Assembly (NCBI GenBank): GCA_943333505.2
Contig: CALQTN020000030.1
Location: 1-50,239, forward strand
Length of the DNA: 50,239 nucleotides
DNA from: Asaia bogorensis
Lineage (GTDB): Bacteria; Pseudomonadota; Alphaproteobacteria; Acetobacterales; Acetobacteraceae
Reading direction: 5' to 3'
A program made the position numbers and the translations under genes. A model generated the notes under the pieces. The model worked only from the letters and a program-made list of their open reading frames with translations, did not search any database and was not told the origin of the DNA. Shown here one piece after another: positions 38,692-47,008 of this stretch. Numbering within the stretch: the stretch's first letter is position 1; each line of letters starts with the position of its first letter.

Positions 38692-39705
38692 ATGGCAGGG
38701 ATGGTTTCAACCTCACGCCATTTTGGGCCTTTGTCGCGCCGGGCAGCCTTGCTCGGCGCAGGGGCGTTGGCGGCCTGTGCGGCACCGCTGCCGCCAGCGC
38801 CAGTGAAAGGTCAAGCTGATTTGGATTCCAACGCCTTCATCATGGCCGATGGTGCCCGCCTGCCCTATCGCGCCTGGCTGCCGGATGGCGCACCGCGTGC
38901 GGTGGTGGTGGCGCTGCATGGCTTCAACGACAGCCGCGATGCGTGGGAATTGCCAGCGCCGGTTTTGGCCGGCGCCGGAATTGCGGTTTACGCCTACGAC
39001 CAGCGCGGCTTTGGTGGCGCACCGTTGCGCGGAATGTGGGCGGGACATCCCCGGATGATCGCGGATGCGGCCGAGATCGCTGAACTGCTGCGCCGTCGCC
39101 ATCCCGGGTCCGACCTGGTGGTGATGGGCGAGAGCATGGGCGGCGCGGTGGCGATGTGTCTCGCGGTTTCAGACCAAGCCCCGGTCGGCGCGCGCTACGT
39201 GCTGTTGGCGCCCGCTGTTTGGGGCCGGGCGCGGATGAATATCTTTATGCGTGCCGGGCTGTGGTTGGCGGCAACTTTCATCCCGTCGGTTTCCCCGAGC
39301 CGGCCACCACCTGGCATGCGCATCGTGCCGACCGATAATATGGAGGCCTGGAGCAGCCATTCGCGCAATCCGCTCACCCTGCGTGGGGCACGGTTTGATA
39401 CGGTGCGCGGGCTGGTGGATCTAATGGATGCGGCGCTGGCGGCCGCTGATGGTTTCCCCGCTCCCGCGCTGTTTCTCTATGGTGGCAACGACATGTTGAT
39501 CCCGCAGGAGGCGACCCGTACAATCTGGCGCGCGCTGCCCAAGGCGACCACGCGGCGCGCCTACTACCCGACCGGACATCACTTGCTGCCACGCGATCTC
39601 GGGCGGGCGGTGCCGATCGGGGATATATCCGGATGGATTATGGACGCGACACACCCAATCCCGGCCGAGGCTGCCGCTGCAGAATGGCTGGCCCAACGGG
39701 ATTAG
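38692..39705 (+). CDS. Alpha/beta-hydrolase lipoprotein (lysophospholipase/monoglyceride lipase-like)
   Basis: A protein of about 337 residues from the ATG at 38692; in-frame ATGs at 38683 and 38701 are equally possible as none has a good ribosome-binding site. The N-terminus has a basic S-R-R-A-A-L-L stretch, a hydrophobic segment and a probable lipobox (A-L-A-A-C), so it is probably exported and lipidated. The hydrolase domain follows the monoglyceride-lipase pattern: L-H-G-F-N-D-S-R-D-A-W, nucleophile elbow G-E-S-M-G-G, acid in G-G-N-D-M-L-I-P and G-H-H-L-L. It would cleave lysophospholipids or monoacylglycerols in the periplasm. The TAG stop is in the first bases of a family B repeat. Confidence 0.85.
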   Translation: MAGMVSTSRHFGPLSRRAALLGAGALAACAAPLPPAPVKGQADLDSNAFIMADGARLPYRAWLPDGAPRAVVVALHGFNDSRDAWELPAPVLAGAGIAVYAYDQRGFGGAPLRGMWAGHPRMIADAAEIAELLRRRHPGSDLVVMGESMGGAVAMCLAVSDQAPVGARYVLLAPAVWGRARMNIFMRAGLWLAATFIPSVSPSRPPPGMRIVPTDNMEAWSSHSRNPLTLRGARFDTVRGLVDLMDAALAAADGFPAPALFLYGGNDMLIPQEATRTIWRALPKATTRRAYYPTGHHLLPRDLGRAVPIGDISGWIMDATHPIPAEAAAAEWLAQRD

Positions 39706-39806
39706 AGCGTGATGACCGCTGATAGGCGCGGTCATCACGCTCTAACTCTTTGTTTGGTCGCGTGATTCAGACCTTCGGTGATTCCACCTACGGTCATCAC
39801 GCTCTA
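39703..39806 (-). repeat. Palindromic intergenic repeat, family B copy 2
   Basis: Inverted relative to the other two copies. Ends TAGAGCGTGATGACCG and CGGTCATCACGCTCTA are perfect 16-bp inverted repeats. The lipase-like gene on the plus strand stops at the left TAG (39703-39705) and the small minus-strand gene stops at the right-hand TAG (39806-39804), so the element closes both convergent genes. Confidence 0.87.
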
Positions 39807-40058
39807 AGCATTTCCCTGCACTTCCATCCCAATGTCCTGGGATACACGCAGCACTGCGGCGAACAGGCGCAGGGCATTCGGGCCGCCACGGTCGGCCAGG
39901 CCGCCGTTTTCCATTTCGAGCGCCAGCATCTCGGCCTGGCCAGCCACGGTTTGCACAGCCAGGACCAACGCAGCGCGGGACAGCGCGAGTTGGGTTTCAT
40001 CGGACAGCACGTCCCAGTCATGCTGCGGCGCGGTCGGGGTAACAAGAGGATGTAGCAT
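39804..40058 (-). CDS. Small hypothetical protein
   Basis: An 84-residue protein, mostly helical in appearance (alanine- and leucine-rich with M-E-N-G and R-L-F-A-A-V-L), with no signal peptide or recognised domain. It has an AGGA upstream of the ATG at 40058 and codon use like the neighbours. The stop codon is provided by the family B repeat. I do not recognise it. Confidence 0.5.
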   Translation of the reverse strand: MLHPLVTPTAPQHDWDVLSDETQLALSRAALVLAVQTVAGQAEMLALEMENGGLADRGGPNALRLFAAVLRVSQDIGMEVQGNA

Positions 40059-40174
40059 TTAGGATAATCCTGTGGTCACCGTTTTGGCGTCAGGGAGCTG
40101 CGGAGCCGTCGTTGCGCACGGTCGAGAAGGACTATGCTTGCGAGAGGTTAAAGGAAGGTATCGGGGCGGGTTGC

Positions 40175-41290
40175 CTACCAGCCATTCACCCGCGGCCAGA
40201 TCGCCTGCACAGTGTCACTGCCGTCCACCACGTAGTAGCGATCGTGTGCGGCACTGGTCAGGCAGGTGTGGTTGGGCGCAATGCGCAGCTTGGTGCCAAT
40301 CGGCATGGCGGGGAGTTCCACCGTCGGGTCAAGATCCACGATCCCGTGTTCTTGATTGGCCCGGCTGATGATGCTGTGGCCGAGCGTCGGGTTGCCGTTG
40401 ATATCCAGCACCAGCCCAAAGCCATAGTCGATCGGCACAGCTTGGGTGCTGCGATCTTTGGACAGCGCCAGCGCGCCAGCATCGACCAGCACCCGCCGCT
40501 CCGCCTTGCGTCGGCCGATCACGCTTGCCAGCACCGTCACCGCAATCGCGTCGAGCGCGTTTGTGGCGATCTGGGTCTGGAACAGATCGCCGAACATGTA
40601 AACGCCCGGCCGGGTTTCACTGACCCCGTCGAGGGTTGCCGCATGTAGCGCGGTCGGCGTGCTGCCCACGGATATGATTTCAACCGCAAACCCGCCTGCC
40701 CGCAAATGTGCGACTGACTGCAACGCGGCCTGGCGTTCGAGTTCCGCCAATCCCCGCATGTCAGCCACACTGCGTCCGGCATAGGAATGTCCGGCATGGG
40801 TCATCACCCCGGCAAAACGCGACCCGAGCCGTTCGGCGATCGCGCGCAAGGCCGGATCGTCAGGGCTGATGCCGCCGCGCGCTTCGCCGCAATCGATCTC
40901 GATCAGGGTTTGCAGCTTCGTGGCATGGGCGGCGATCGCACTGGCGACATCAAGATCATCCGTCACCACGGTGATTGCGGCACCGGCGAAATTGAGTTTG
41001 GCAATCTGGTCGAGCTTCTGCGGGGTGATGCCAACCGCATAGAGAATGTCGGCGATGCCATGGGCGGCGAAATACTCAGCCTCGGCGATGGTTGAAACCG
41101 TGATCCCACCGACGGCCGCGTCCTTGCTCGCCATGGCGAGCCGCGCGACGTCGATCGATTTTGCGGTCTTCATATGTGGGCGCATAGCCACGCCGTGGCG
41201 GCCCACGGCGCGCGACATGGTATCAAGATTAGCCTGCAAAATGCCGCGGTCGAGCACCAGGCAAGGCGTCGGCAGATCATCCAGGATCAC
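40175..41290 (-). CDS. DSD1-family PLP enzyme (D-threonine aldolase/D-serine dehydratase-like)
   Basis: A 371-residue fold-type III PLP enzyme with alanine-racemase-like barrel. The Schiff-base lysine is Lys41 in R-P-H-M-K-T, and the C-terminal metal site has P-N-H-T-C. Relatives include D-threonine aldolase, D-threo-3-hydroxyaspartate dehydratase and eukaryote-type D-serine dehydratase, all acting on beta-hydroxy D-amino acids. Which reaction applies is unknown. It starts within the stop of the upstream PLP gene (ATGA overlap), so the two PLP enzymes form an operon, divergent from an M20/HMG-lyase/M24/M20 operon. Confidence 0.9.
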   Translation of the reverse strand: MILDDLPTPCLVLDRGILQANLDTMSRAVGRHGVAMRPHMKTAKSIDVARLAMASKDAAVGGITVSTIAEAEYFAAHGIADILYAVGITPQKLDQIAKLNFAGAAITVVTDDLDVASAIAAHATKLQTLIEIDCGEARGGISPDDPALRAIAERLGSRFAGVMTHAGHSYAGRSVADMRGLAELERQAALQSVAHLRAGGFAVEIISVGSTPTALHAATLDGVSETRPGVYMFGDLFQTQIATNALDAIAVTVLASVIGRRKAERRVLVDAGALALSKDRSTQAVPIDYGFGLVLDINGNPTLGHSIISRANQEHGIVDLDPTVELPAMPIGTKLRIAPNHTCLTSAAHDRYYVVDGSDTVQAIWPRVNGW

Positions 41291-42408
41291 AGCGAAATTC
41301 CCAATAATTCGGCGATGCGGGGCGTCGCCTTCAAGCCGCTGCCAGTTAGCACCAGCACTGTTGTCTCGCCCGGCGCGATGGTGCCGGCGGCAAGCAACTT
41401 GGCAAAAGCGGCGGCCGGTTGGGCGGCGGTTGGCTCGACATAATGGCCCATGCCGGCGAGCATCATGGTCGCGTCAATGATTTCCCCTTCCGTGAGCCGA
41501 ACTGCGCCGCCATTGCTGGCGCGTAAGGCTGCCACGATTTCTGGCAGGCGGATGGGTTGGGCGATGGCGGTGCCTTCGGCGACGGTCGGCTGTGCCGGTG
41601 CCTGCGCAACCCCAAGGAAGTCGGCCGCAATCGGCCCGCAATTCTCGGGTTGTACCGCGAAGATGCGCGGCATCCGGCTGATCTGGCCGGCGCGCTGCAA
41701 TTCCCCGAACCCGATCGCGCAACCCAGCACGTTCGATCCGGCGCCACAGGGCACGATGACATTGTCGGGTGCCCGGAAGCCGAGATCTTCCCAAAGTTCA
41801 TAGGCCAGCGTCTTGGTGCCGTGCAGGAAGAACGGGTGCCAGTTATGGCTGGCATAAAACAACGTCTCAGCGCGCGCCTCGGCGGCATCCGACGTTGCCT
41901 GCCGATTGCCGGGGATCAACTCCAACGCTGCCCCGGCGGCGCGCATGGCCACGGTTTTCGCCGGGCTGGTGCTGGATGGCGCCATGATTGTCGCGGCCAT
42001 ACCGCCGGCTGCCGCATAGGCCGCGATCGCCGCGCCGCCATTGCCGGAGCTGTCTTCCAGCACCGCGCCGATGCCCTGCTGGCGCAGCAGCGACAGCATC
42101 AGGCTGGCGCCACGGTCCTTGAAACTGCCGGTCGGCATGAACCATTCGCATTTCAGCAACGCCAAGGCGCCGGCGATGGTTCGTTCCACCAGCGGCGTGC
42201 AGCCTTCGCCCATGGTGATCGGCGTCGCACACGGCATGGGAAAGGCCGCGCGGTAGCGCCACAGGCTGCGCGTGCCAGTATCGATATCCGCCCGCCCGAT
42301 CCCGGGCAGATCGCTGAGCAATAATGGCGCGCGCCCGTCGCCACACCAGCGCGGTCGATCAAGCGGAAAGGTTTGCCCGGATCGCGGGTCGAGATAGACA
42401 GTGTTCAT
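41287..42408 (-). CDS. Threonine synthase-like fold II PLP enzyme
   Basis: A 373-residue beta-family PLP enzyme. The N-terminal Y-L-D-P-x-S-G and W-R-Y segments resemble threonine synthase, the PLP lysine is Lys97 in P-T-G-S-F-K-D-R-G, and the phosphate-binding loop is S-S-G-N-G-G-A-A. The late loop reads L-T-G-S-G-L-K, as in threonine synthase/threonine dehydratase. True threonine synthase, threonine or hydroxyaspartate ammonia-lyase activity, or another beta-elimination are all possible. The ATG at 42408 fits the family; an ATG at 42447 would add 13 residues, and neither has a clear ribosome-binding site. It lies 57 nt from the divergent M20 gene. Confidence 0.88.
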   Translation of the reverse strand: MNTVYLDPRSGQTFPLDRPRWCGDGRAPLLLSDLPGIGRADIDTGTRSLWRYRAAFPMPCATPITMGEGCTPLVERTIAGALALLKCEWFMPTGSFKDRGASLMLSLLRQQGIGAVLEDSSGNGGAAIAAYAAAGGMAATIMAPSSTSPAKTVAMRAAGAALELIPGNRQATSDAAEARAETLFYASHNWHPFFLHGTKTLAYELWEDLGFRAPDNVIVPCGAGSNVLGCAIGFGELQRAGQISRMPRIFAVQPENCGPIAADFLGVAQAPAQPTVAEGTAIAQPIRLPEIVAALRASNGGAVRLTEGEIIDATMMLAGMGHYVEPTAAQPAAAFAKLLAAGTIAPGETTVLVLTGSGLKATPRIAELLGISL

Positions 42409-42464
42409 GGCAGGAGGCTGGCGCGACGCGTCGGTTCGGTCAACCATGCGTATCGGAGGTCCCC

Positions 42465-43562
42465 ATGTCTGATCTGATCACCCTCGCCGCCGATCTGGTG
42501 CGCATCGATAGCCGCAGCTTTGTTTCCAACCTCGCCGTTGCCGAACGGATCGAGGCCGAGCTTGGCGGTTTTGAGATCGAGCGGCTCGACTATCTCGATC
42601 CAGCCGGTGTCGCCAAGCGCGCGCTGGTGGCGCATCGCGGCGGTCCGGGCGGGCTGGCGCTATCGGGGCATATGGATACCGTCCCGGCCACCGGCTGGGA
42701 TACTGACCCGTGGTCCGGGCGGATCGCTGACGGGCATCTGCATGGCCTGGGCAGCACGGACATGAAAGGCCCGGTGGCGGCCTGCATTTTGGCTGCGCGG
42801 GAGTTGCCGGACACGGTGCCCATCACCCTGCTGTTCACCACCGATGAAGAAACCAGCAAGCAAGGGGCGAGGCTGATCGCGACCGGCTCGTCCCTGGTAC
42901 GGCAGGTCAGGCCGACCGCGATCCTGGTTGCCGAGCCGACCAGCCTGATCCCGGTGCGCGGCCATCGCAGCGCGATCGCCTTTGTGGTGACAGCGACCGG
43001 CATCCAGGCCCATTCCAGCACCGGCCTGGGCCGCAACGCCAACTGGGTGCTGGCGCCCTTCGTGCTCGACATGCGCGCCATCTACGAAAGGCTGCGCGAC
43101 GATCCGACCATGCATGACGCCGGCTACACGCCGCCCTTCAGTGACTTCAACATCGTGATCGATAATTTCGGCGCCCCGGTGAACATGACGGTGCCCAAGG
43201 CCGAAGCGCGCATTAAATTCCGCTACTCGGCGCGCATTGATCCGGCGCCGATCGTGGCCGCGGTCCGCGAAGCCGCGACCCGTCATGGACTGGATCTGGT
43301 GATTGCCGCGGAAGGCCCGCCGCCGGAATTGCCGCTTGATCATCCGTGGCTGCGTCAGTGTGTGGACATGCTCGGGCGTGCAGCAACAACCGCGCCCTAT
43401 GGCACGGATGCGGCCGAGCTGCAGCCGATCGCGCCATGCGTGATCCTCGGCCCGGGGGATGTCGCGGTGGCACATCGGCCGGCCGAGACGGTGGAGATCG
43501 CCCAGTTGGTTGCGGCGGTGGAAGTGTTTAAGAAATTGGCGGTGCAACAGGGCGCGCTCTGA
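42465..43562 (+). CDS. M20 peptidase/deacylase (ArgE/DapE family)
   Basis: A 365-residue dinuclear-zinc amidohydrolase. Ligands His69 and Asp71 (S-G-H-M-D-T), Asp99 (G-S-T-D-M-K-G), the catalytic/ligand glutamates in T-D-E-E-T near 128 and E-P near 153, and the C-terminal V-A-H-R-P histidine are all present. The family removes acyl groups from N-acyl amino acids (acetylornithine, succinyl-diaminopimelate) or cleaves dipeptides. The start at 42465 has CGGAGG upstream. It heads a plus-strand operon with HMG-CoA-lyase-like, M24-fold and second M20 genes, which suggests deacylation of an intermediate rather than arginine biosynthesis. Confidence 0.92.
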   Translation: MSDLITLAADLVRIDSRSFVSNLAVAERIEAELGGFEIERLDYLDPAGVAKRALVAHRGGPGGLALSGHMDTVPATGWDTDPWSGRIADGHLHGLGSTDMKGPVAACILAARELPDTVPITLLFTTDEETSKQGARLIATGSSLVRQVRPTAILVAEPTSLIPVRGHRSAIAFVVTATGIQAHSSTGLGRNANWVLAPFVLDMRAIYERLRDDPTMHDAGYTPPFSDFNIVIDNFGAPVNMTVPKAEARIKFRYSARIDPAPIVAAVREAATRHGLDLVIAAEGPPPELPLDHPWLRQCVDMLGRAATTAPYGTDAAELQPIAPCVILGPGDVAVAHRPAETVEIAQLVAAVEVFKKLAVQQGAL

Positions 43563-43598
43563 AGCGCGTCGCTGCAAAATCACCCTTGGAGATTGCTG

Positions 43599-44540
43599 AT
43601 GTCCCTCCCGAAGCGCGTGCATCTGGTCGAGGTTGGCCCCCGCGAAGGCTGCCAGTTCGAAGGCATCGGCGATCCAACGCGGATCACCACCGCATCCAAG
43701 GTGCAGTTGATCGATGCGCTGGCAGCAACCGGCGTCGGTGCGATCCAGATGGTGAGCTTTGTGTCGCCCAAGCAGGTGCCGCAAATGGCCGACGCCGAAG
43801 CGGTGTGCGCGGCGATCACTCCGCGCGCCGAGGTGCTGTATTCCGGCATCTACCTCAACGATGCCGGGCTGAAACGGGCGATGCAGGCCGGCGTGATTGA
43901 GATTTCGGGGAAATTGAGTTTTACCGCCTCGGACGCGTTTTCGATGCGCAATCAACGGCGGACCCATGCCGAAGATGTGGTGATGCAGGGCAAGATCGCC
44001 GCATTGTATCGGGCGGCGAACATCCCGATCACGCACGGCAATATCATGGCCGCATTCGGGTGCAATTTCGAAGGCGAAATCCCGCTTTCGCGCGTGCTGG
44101 ACTATATCGCCGAATTGCAGTCGATCGCCGATGGCGGGCTGAAATCGGTGTCGCTGGCCGATACGATGGGCTGGGCCGATCCGGAAATGATCCGCCGTGC
44201 GGTGGGCGAAGTGCGGACCCGTTGGCCGGATATGCGGGTGGCGTTGCATTTGCACGACACCAGGGCGCTGGCGATTGCCAATGTCTATGCGGCGCTGCTG
44301 GAAGGCGTGACGGATTTCGATACGGCCGTCGGCGGACTGGGCGGCTGCCCGTTTGCCGGCATCCAGGGCGCGGCGGGCAATGTCTGCACCGAGGAAGTGG
44401 TGTTTCTGTGCCGACAATTGGGGATCGAAACCGGGATAGACCTGCCGGCGATGGTGGAATGCGCCCGAATGGCCCAGGACATTGTTGGCCATGCTTTGCC
44501 AAGCAAGCTGATCAACGCAAGCCTGGATTTGCCGACATGA
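43599..44540 (+). CDS. Hydroxymethylglutaryl-CoA lyase-like enzyme
   Basis: A 313-residue TIM-barrel lyase of the HMG-CoA lyase family. The opening V-G-P-R-E-G has Glu16 where the canonical metal ligand is aspartate, and the metal histidines are His217 and His219 in H-L-H-D-T. The active-site cysteine, Cys250, lies in G-G-L-G-G-C-P-F-A-G. Canonical members cleave HMG-CoA to acetyl-CoA and acetoacetate in leucine degradation; the REG variant and the context suggest another 3-hydroxy-3-methyl acyl-CoA or related substrate. ATG at 43599 follows TTGGAGA. It overlaps the M24 start by 4 nt. Confidence 0.88.
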   Translation: MSLPKRVHLVEVGPREGCQFEGIGDPTRITTASKVQLIDALAATGVGAIQMVSFVSPKQVPQMADAEAVCAAITPRAEVLYSGIYLNDAGLKRAMQAGVIEISGKLSFTASDAFSMRNQRRTHAEDVVMQGKIAALYRAANIPITHGNIMAAFGCNFEGEIPLSRVLDYIAELQSIADGGLKSVSLADTMGWADPEMIRRAVGEVRTRWPDMRVALHLHDTRALAIANVYAALLEGVTDFDTAVGGLGGCPFAGIQGAAGNVCTEEVVFLCRQLGIETGIDLPAMVECARMAQDIVGHALPSKLINASLDLPT

Positions 44541-45709
44541 CCGCTTTGGTACCCGGATCGCATATCCATTTCAGCCGCGATGAATTTGCCGCACGCAAAG
44601 CGGCAACCGTCGCTGCGATGCAGACGCAGGGGATTTCCGCGCTGCTGATGTTCCGCCAGGAGAGCATGTACTGGCTCACCGGCTACGACACCTTCGGCTA
44701 CGTCTATTTCCAATGCCTGGTGCTGACCGATGATGGCCGTCTGGCCCTGCTGAACCGCGCGCCGGATCTGTTACAGGCGCGGTTTACCTCGGTGGTTGAG
44801 GATATCCGGGTCTGGGTCGATGGACCGACCGCGGCCCCGGCGATCGAATTGCGGGAAATGCTGCGCGGGATGGGGCAAGCCTGGAGCAAGATCGGGGTGG
44901 AATGGGACGCTTATGGCCTGACCGCCGCGAACGGCCATAAACTCACCGCCGCGATGGCCGGCTTTGCCGATCTCGAGGATGCGTCCGGGTTGATTTCCGG
45001 ATTGCGGCTGATCAAATCACCGGCCGAGATTGCCTATGTTCGCCGTGCCGCCGAATTGGCCGATGCGGCGCTGGATGCGGCCGAGGCCGGCACCAGGCCG
45101 GGCGCGTTCGAGGGCGATATCCTGGCCGACATGCAGGCGGCCGTGTTTCGCGGCGGTGGTGACGATCCGGCCAATGAATACATTATCGGATCGGGGCCGG
45201 GCGCGCTGATGTGCCGCTATTTCTCCGGCCGGCGGCATATTGATGCCGACGATCAATTGACCCTGGAATTCGCCGGCGCCTACCGCCACTACCATGCGTG
45301 TCTGATGCGGACATTCCTGATCGGGCGGGCCGACCCGGCGCTGGTGTCGATGCACGCCGCGTGCGAAGACGCGCTGCATGCGGCGGAGGCGGCGCTACGC
45401 CCGGGCGAACCATTGGGCGCGGTGTTCGATGCCCATGCCGCGACGCTCGATGCCGCCGGCCTGCGGGCGCAACGGATGAATGCCTGCGGCTATTCGCTCG
45501 GCACCACGTTCGCGCCGAACTGGATGGACACCCCCATGCTCTATACTGGCCAGCCCATTATAGCGCAGCCGGGGATGGTGTTCTTCATCCACATCATCAC
45601 CTTCGACGCCGAGCGCGGGCTGGCAATGACCTTGGGGCGGACATCCCTGGTGGGCGAACGCGGGTCGACATCGTTAAGCCGCGGTTCGCTGGCGCTGGTG
45701 CGGCGGTAA
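44537..45709 (+). CDS. M24-fold (creatinase/aminopeptidase P-like) protein without metal ligands
   Basis: A 390-residue two-domain protein with a creatinase N-domain (M-Y-W-L-T-G-Y-D near residues 36-43) and a pita-bread C-domain. In metallo-members the C-domain would show two aspartates, a histidine and two glutamates. Here the first region reads L-E-F-A-G-A-Y-R-H-Y-H and the second G-Y-S-L-G, and the C-terminal glutamate position is T-L-G-R-T; the expected ligands are therefore missing. Ectoine hydrolase (EutD/DoeA) and creatinase are known metal-independent members, and the Y-H-x-x-L-x-R-T pattern resembles ectoine hydrolase. It probably hydrolyses a small C-N compound. It is translationally coupled to the HMG-CoA-lyase-like gene. 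Confidence 0.85.
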   Translation: MTALVPGSHIHFSRDEFAARKAATVAAMQTQGISALLMFRQESMYWLTGYDTFGYVYFQCLVLTDDGRLALLNRAPDLLQARFTSVVEDIRVWVDGPTAAPAIELREMLRGMGQAWSKIGVEWDAYGLTAANGHKLTAAMAGFADLEDASGLISGLRLIKSPAEIAYVRRAAELADAALDAAEAGTRPGAFEGDILADMQAAVFRGGGDDPANEYIIGSGPGALMCRYFSGRRHIDADDQLTLEFAGAYRHYHACLMRTFLIGRADPALVSMHAACEDALHAAEAALRPGEPLGAVFDAHAATLDAAGLRAQRMNACGYSLGTTFAPNWMDTPMLYTGQPIIAQPGMVFFIHIITFDAERGLAMTLGRTSLVGERGSTSLSRGSLALVRR

Positions 45710-45734
45710 TAATCACACTGTTTCGGAGTTTTCC

Positions 45735-46901
45735 ATGACCAATTCCATCATCGACCACATCACCCCCTATGTTGCCGAACTGACCGCGATCCGGCGCGAC
45801 ATCCATGCCCATCCGGAAATCGGCATGGAGGAATATCGCACGTCGGAACTGGTGGCCAAGCAGTTGGAAGCCTGGGGGGTTGAGGTGCATCGCAATGTCG
45901 GCAAGACCGGCGTTGTCGGCGTGTTGCGCAACGGCCCAGGGCCGGCGATCGGGCTGCGGGCCGATATGGACGCGCTGCCGATCCATGAGCAGACCAATCT
46001 GGAATATTCGTCGCGCAATCCCGGCGTGATGCATGCCTGCGGGCATGATGGCCACACCACGATGCTGCTGGGGGCTGCGCGCTACCTGGCGGAAACCCGG
46101 AACTTCACCGGCACGGTCAACTTTATTTTCCAGCCCGGCGAGGAAGGCATGGGCGGCGCGCTCGCCATGCTGGAAGATAAATTGTTTGAACGTTTCCCCT
46201 GCGAGGCGATTTTCGGGATGCATAACGCCCCCGGCATGCCGGTCGGCAAGTTCGGAATTGCGCCAGGCACCGCGATGGCGGGCGGCGCGTTTTTCGACAT
46301 CACCATCACCGGCCGTGGCGCGCATGGCGCCCGGCCCGAGGAAAGCATCGATCCGGTGCTGGTGGTCAGCACGTTGGCGAGCGCGCTGCAATCGATCGTT
46401 TCGCGCAATATCTCCCCCTCCGATACGGCGGTGCTGTCGGTCACCCGGATGCTGGTCGGCGATGCCTATAACGTGATCCCGGAAACCGGGTTGCTCGGCG
46501 GCACAGTGCGGACGATGAAGCGGGAGACGATGGTGTTGATCGAGGCGAATATGCGCCGCCTCGCCACCAGCATTGCGACCGGTTACGGCGCAGAAGCCAA
46601 GGTCGATTTTCGTTTGATCTTCGCGCCGCTGGTCAATGACGCGGCCCAACTGACCGTGGTTGCCGATGCGGCTGCCTCGATCGTCGGCGATGCCGAGGTC
46701 AACCGGACCCGCCCGCCGGTGATGGCGTCGGAGGATTTTGCCTTCATGATGGAGAAAATCCCCGGCGCGTTCATCAATCTTGGCAATGGCGGTGACAGCG
46801 CACCGGTGCATAACCACCAGTACAACTTCAACGACGCCGCGATCCCTTACGGGGTGGCGCTGTGGGCGTCGGTGGTGGAACAGAAGCTGGCACGCAGCTG
46901 A
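45735..46901 (+). CDS. M20 aminoacylase/hippurate hydrolase-like amidohydrolase
   Basis: A 388-residue M20D amidohydrolase. Typical motifs are R-R-D-I-H-A-H-P-E-I-G near the start, G-L-R-A-D-M-D-A-L-P-I (about residues 75-85), H-A-C-G-H-D-G-H-T with the metal-binding cysteine and histidines near 100-108, Q-P-G-E-E-G, and G-M-H-N. Members hydrolyse N-acyl amino acids, hippurate or indole-acetyl conjugates. It has CGGAG upstream of the ATG, lies 25 nt after the M24-fold gene and closes the operon; a second deacylase here suggests successive N-acyl or amide cleavages. A family B repeat begins 3 nt after the stop. Confidence 0.93.
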   Translation: MTNSIIDHITPYVAELTAIRRDIHAHPEIGMEEYRTSELVAKQLEAWGVEVHRNVGKTGVVGVLRNGPGPAIGLRADMDALPIHEQTNLEYSSRNPGVMHACGHDGHTTMLLGAARYLAETRNFTGTVNFIFQPGEEGMGGALAMLEDKLFERFPCEAIFGMHNAPGMPVGKFGIAPGTAMAGGAFFDITITGRGAHGARPEESIDPVLVVSTLASALQSIVSRNISPSDTAVLSVTRMLVGDAYNVIPETGLLGGTVRTMKRETMVLIEANMRRLATSIATGYGAEAKVDFRLIFAPLVNDAAQLTVVADAAASIVGDAEVNRTRPPVMASEDFAFMMEKIPGAFINLGNGGDSAPVHNHQYNFNDAAIPYGVALWASVVEQKLARS

Positions 46902-46904
46902 CCT

Positions 46905-47008
46905 GGAGCGTGATGACCGCAGGTGGAATCACACGAGGTCTGAATCACGCGACTAAACAGAGTGTTAGAGCGTGATGACCGCGCCTATCAGCGGTCATCG
47001 TGCTCTAA
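46905..47008 (+). repeat. Palindromic intergenic repeat, family B copy 3
   Basis: Starts GGAGCGTGATGACCGC and ends CGGTCATCGTGCTCTA. Sequence is collinear with copy 1. The right-hand end is read on the minus strand as the final codons and TGA stop of the hydrolase pseudogene (L-E-H-D-D-R), so this repeat is partly coding or the gene end has been replaced. Confidence 0.85.

Noticed and set aside
42660-44492. Minus-strand open frame of about 610 codons
   Set aside because: It is antisense to the M20 and HMG-CoA-lyase-like genes, which have strong family motifs.
40175-46901. Standard ectoine degradation operon
   Set aside because: The M24 and PLP enzymes are suggestive, but the expected EutE-type deacetylase, regulator, cyclodeaminase and transporter are absent.
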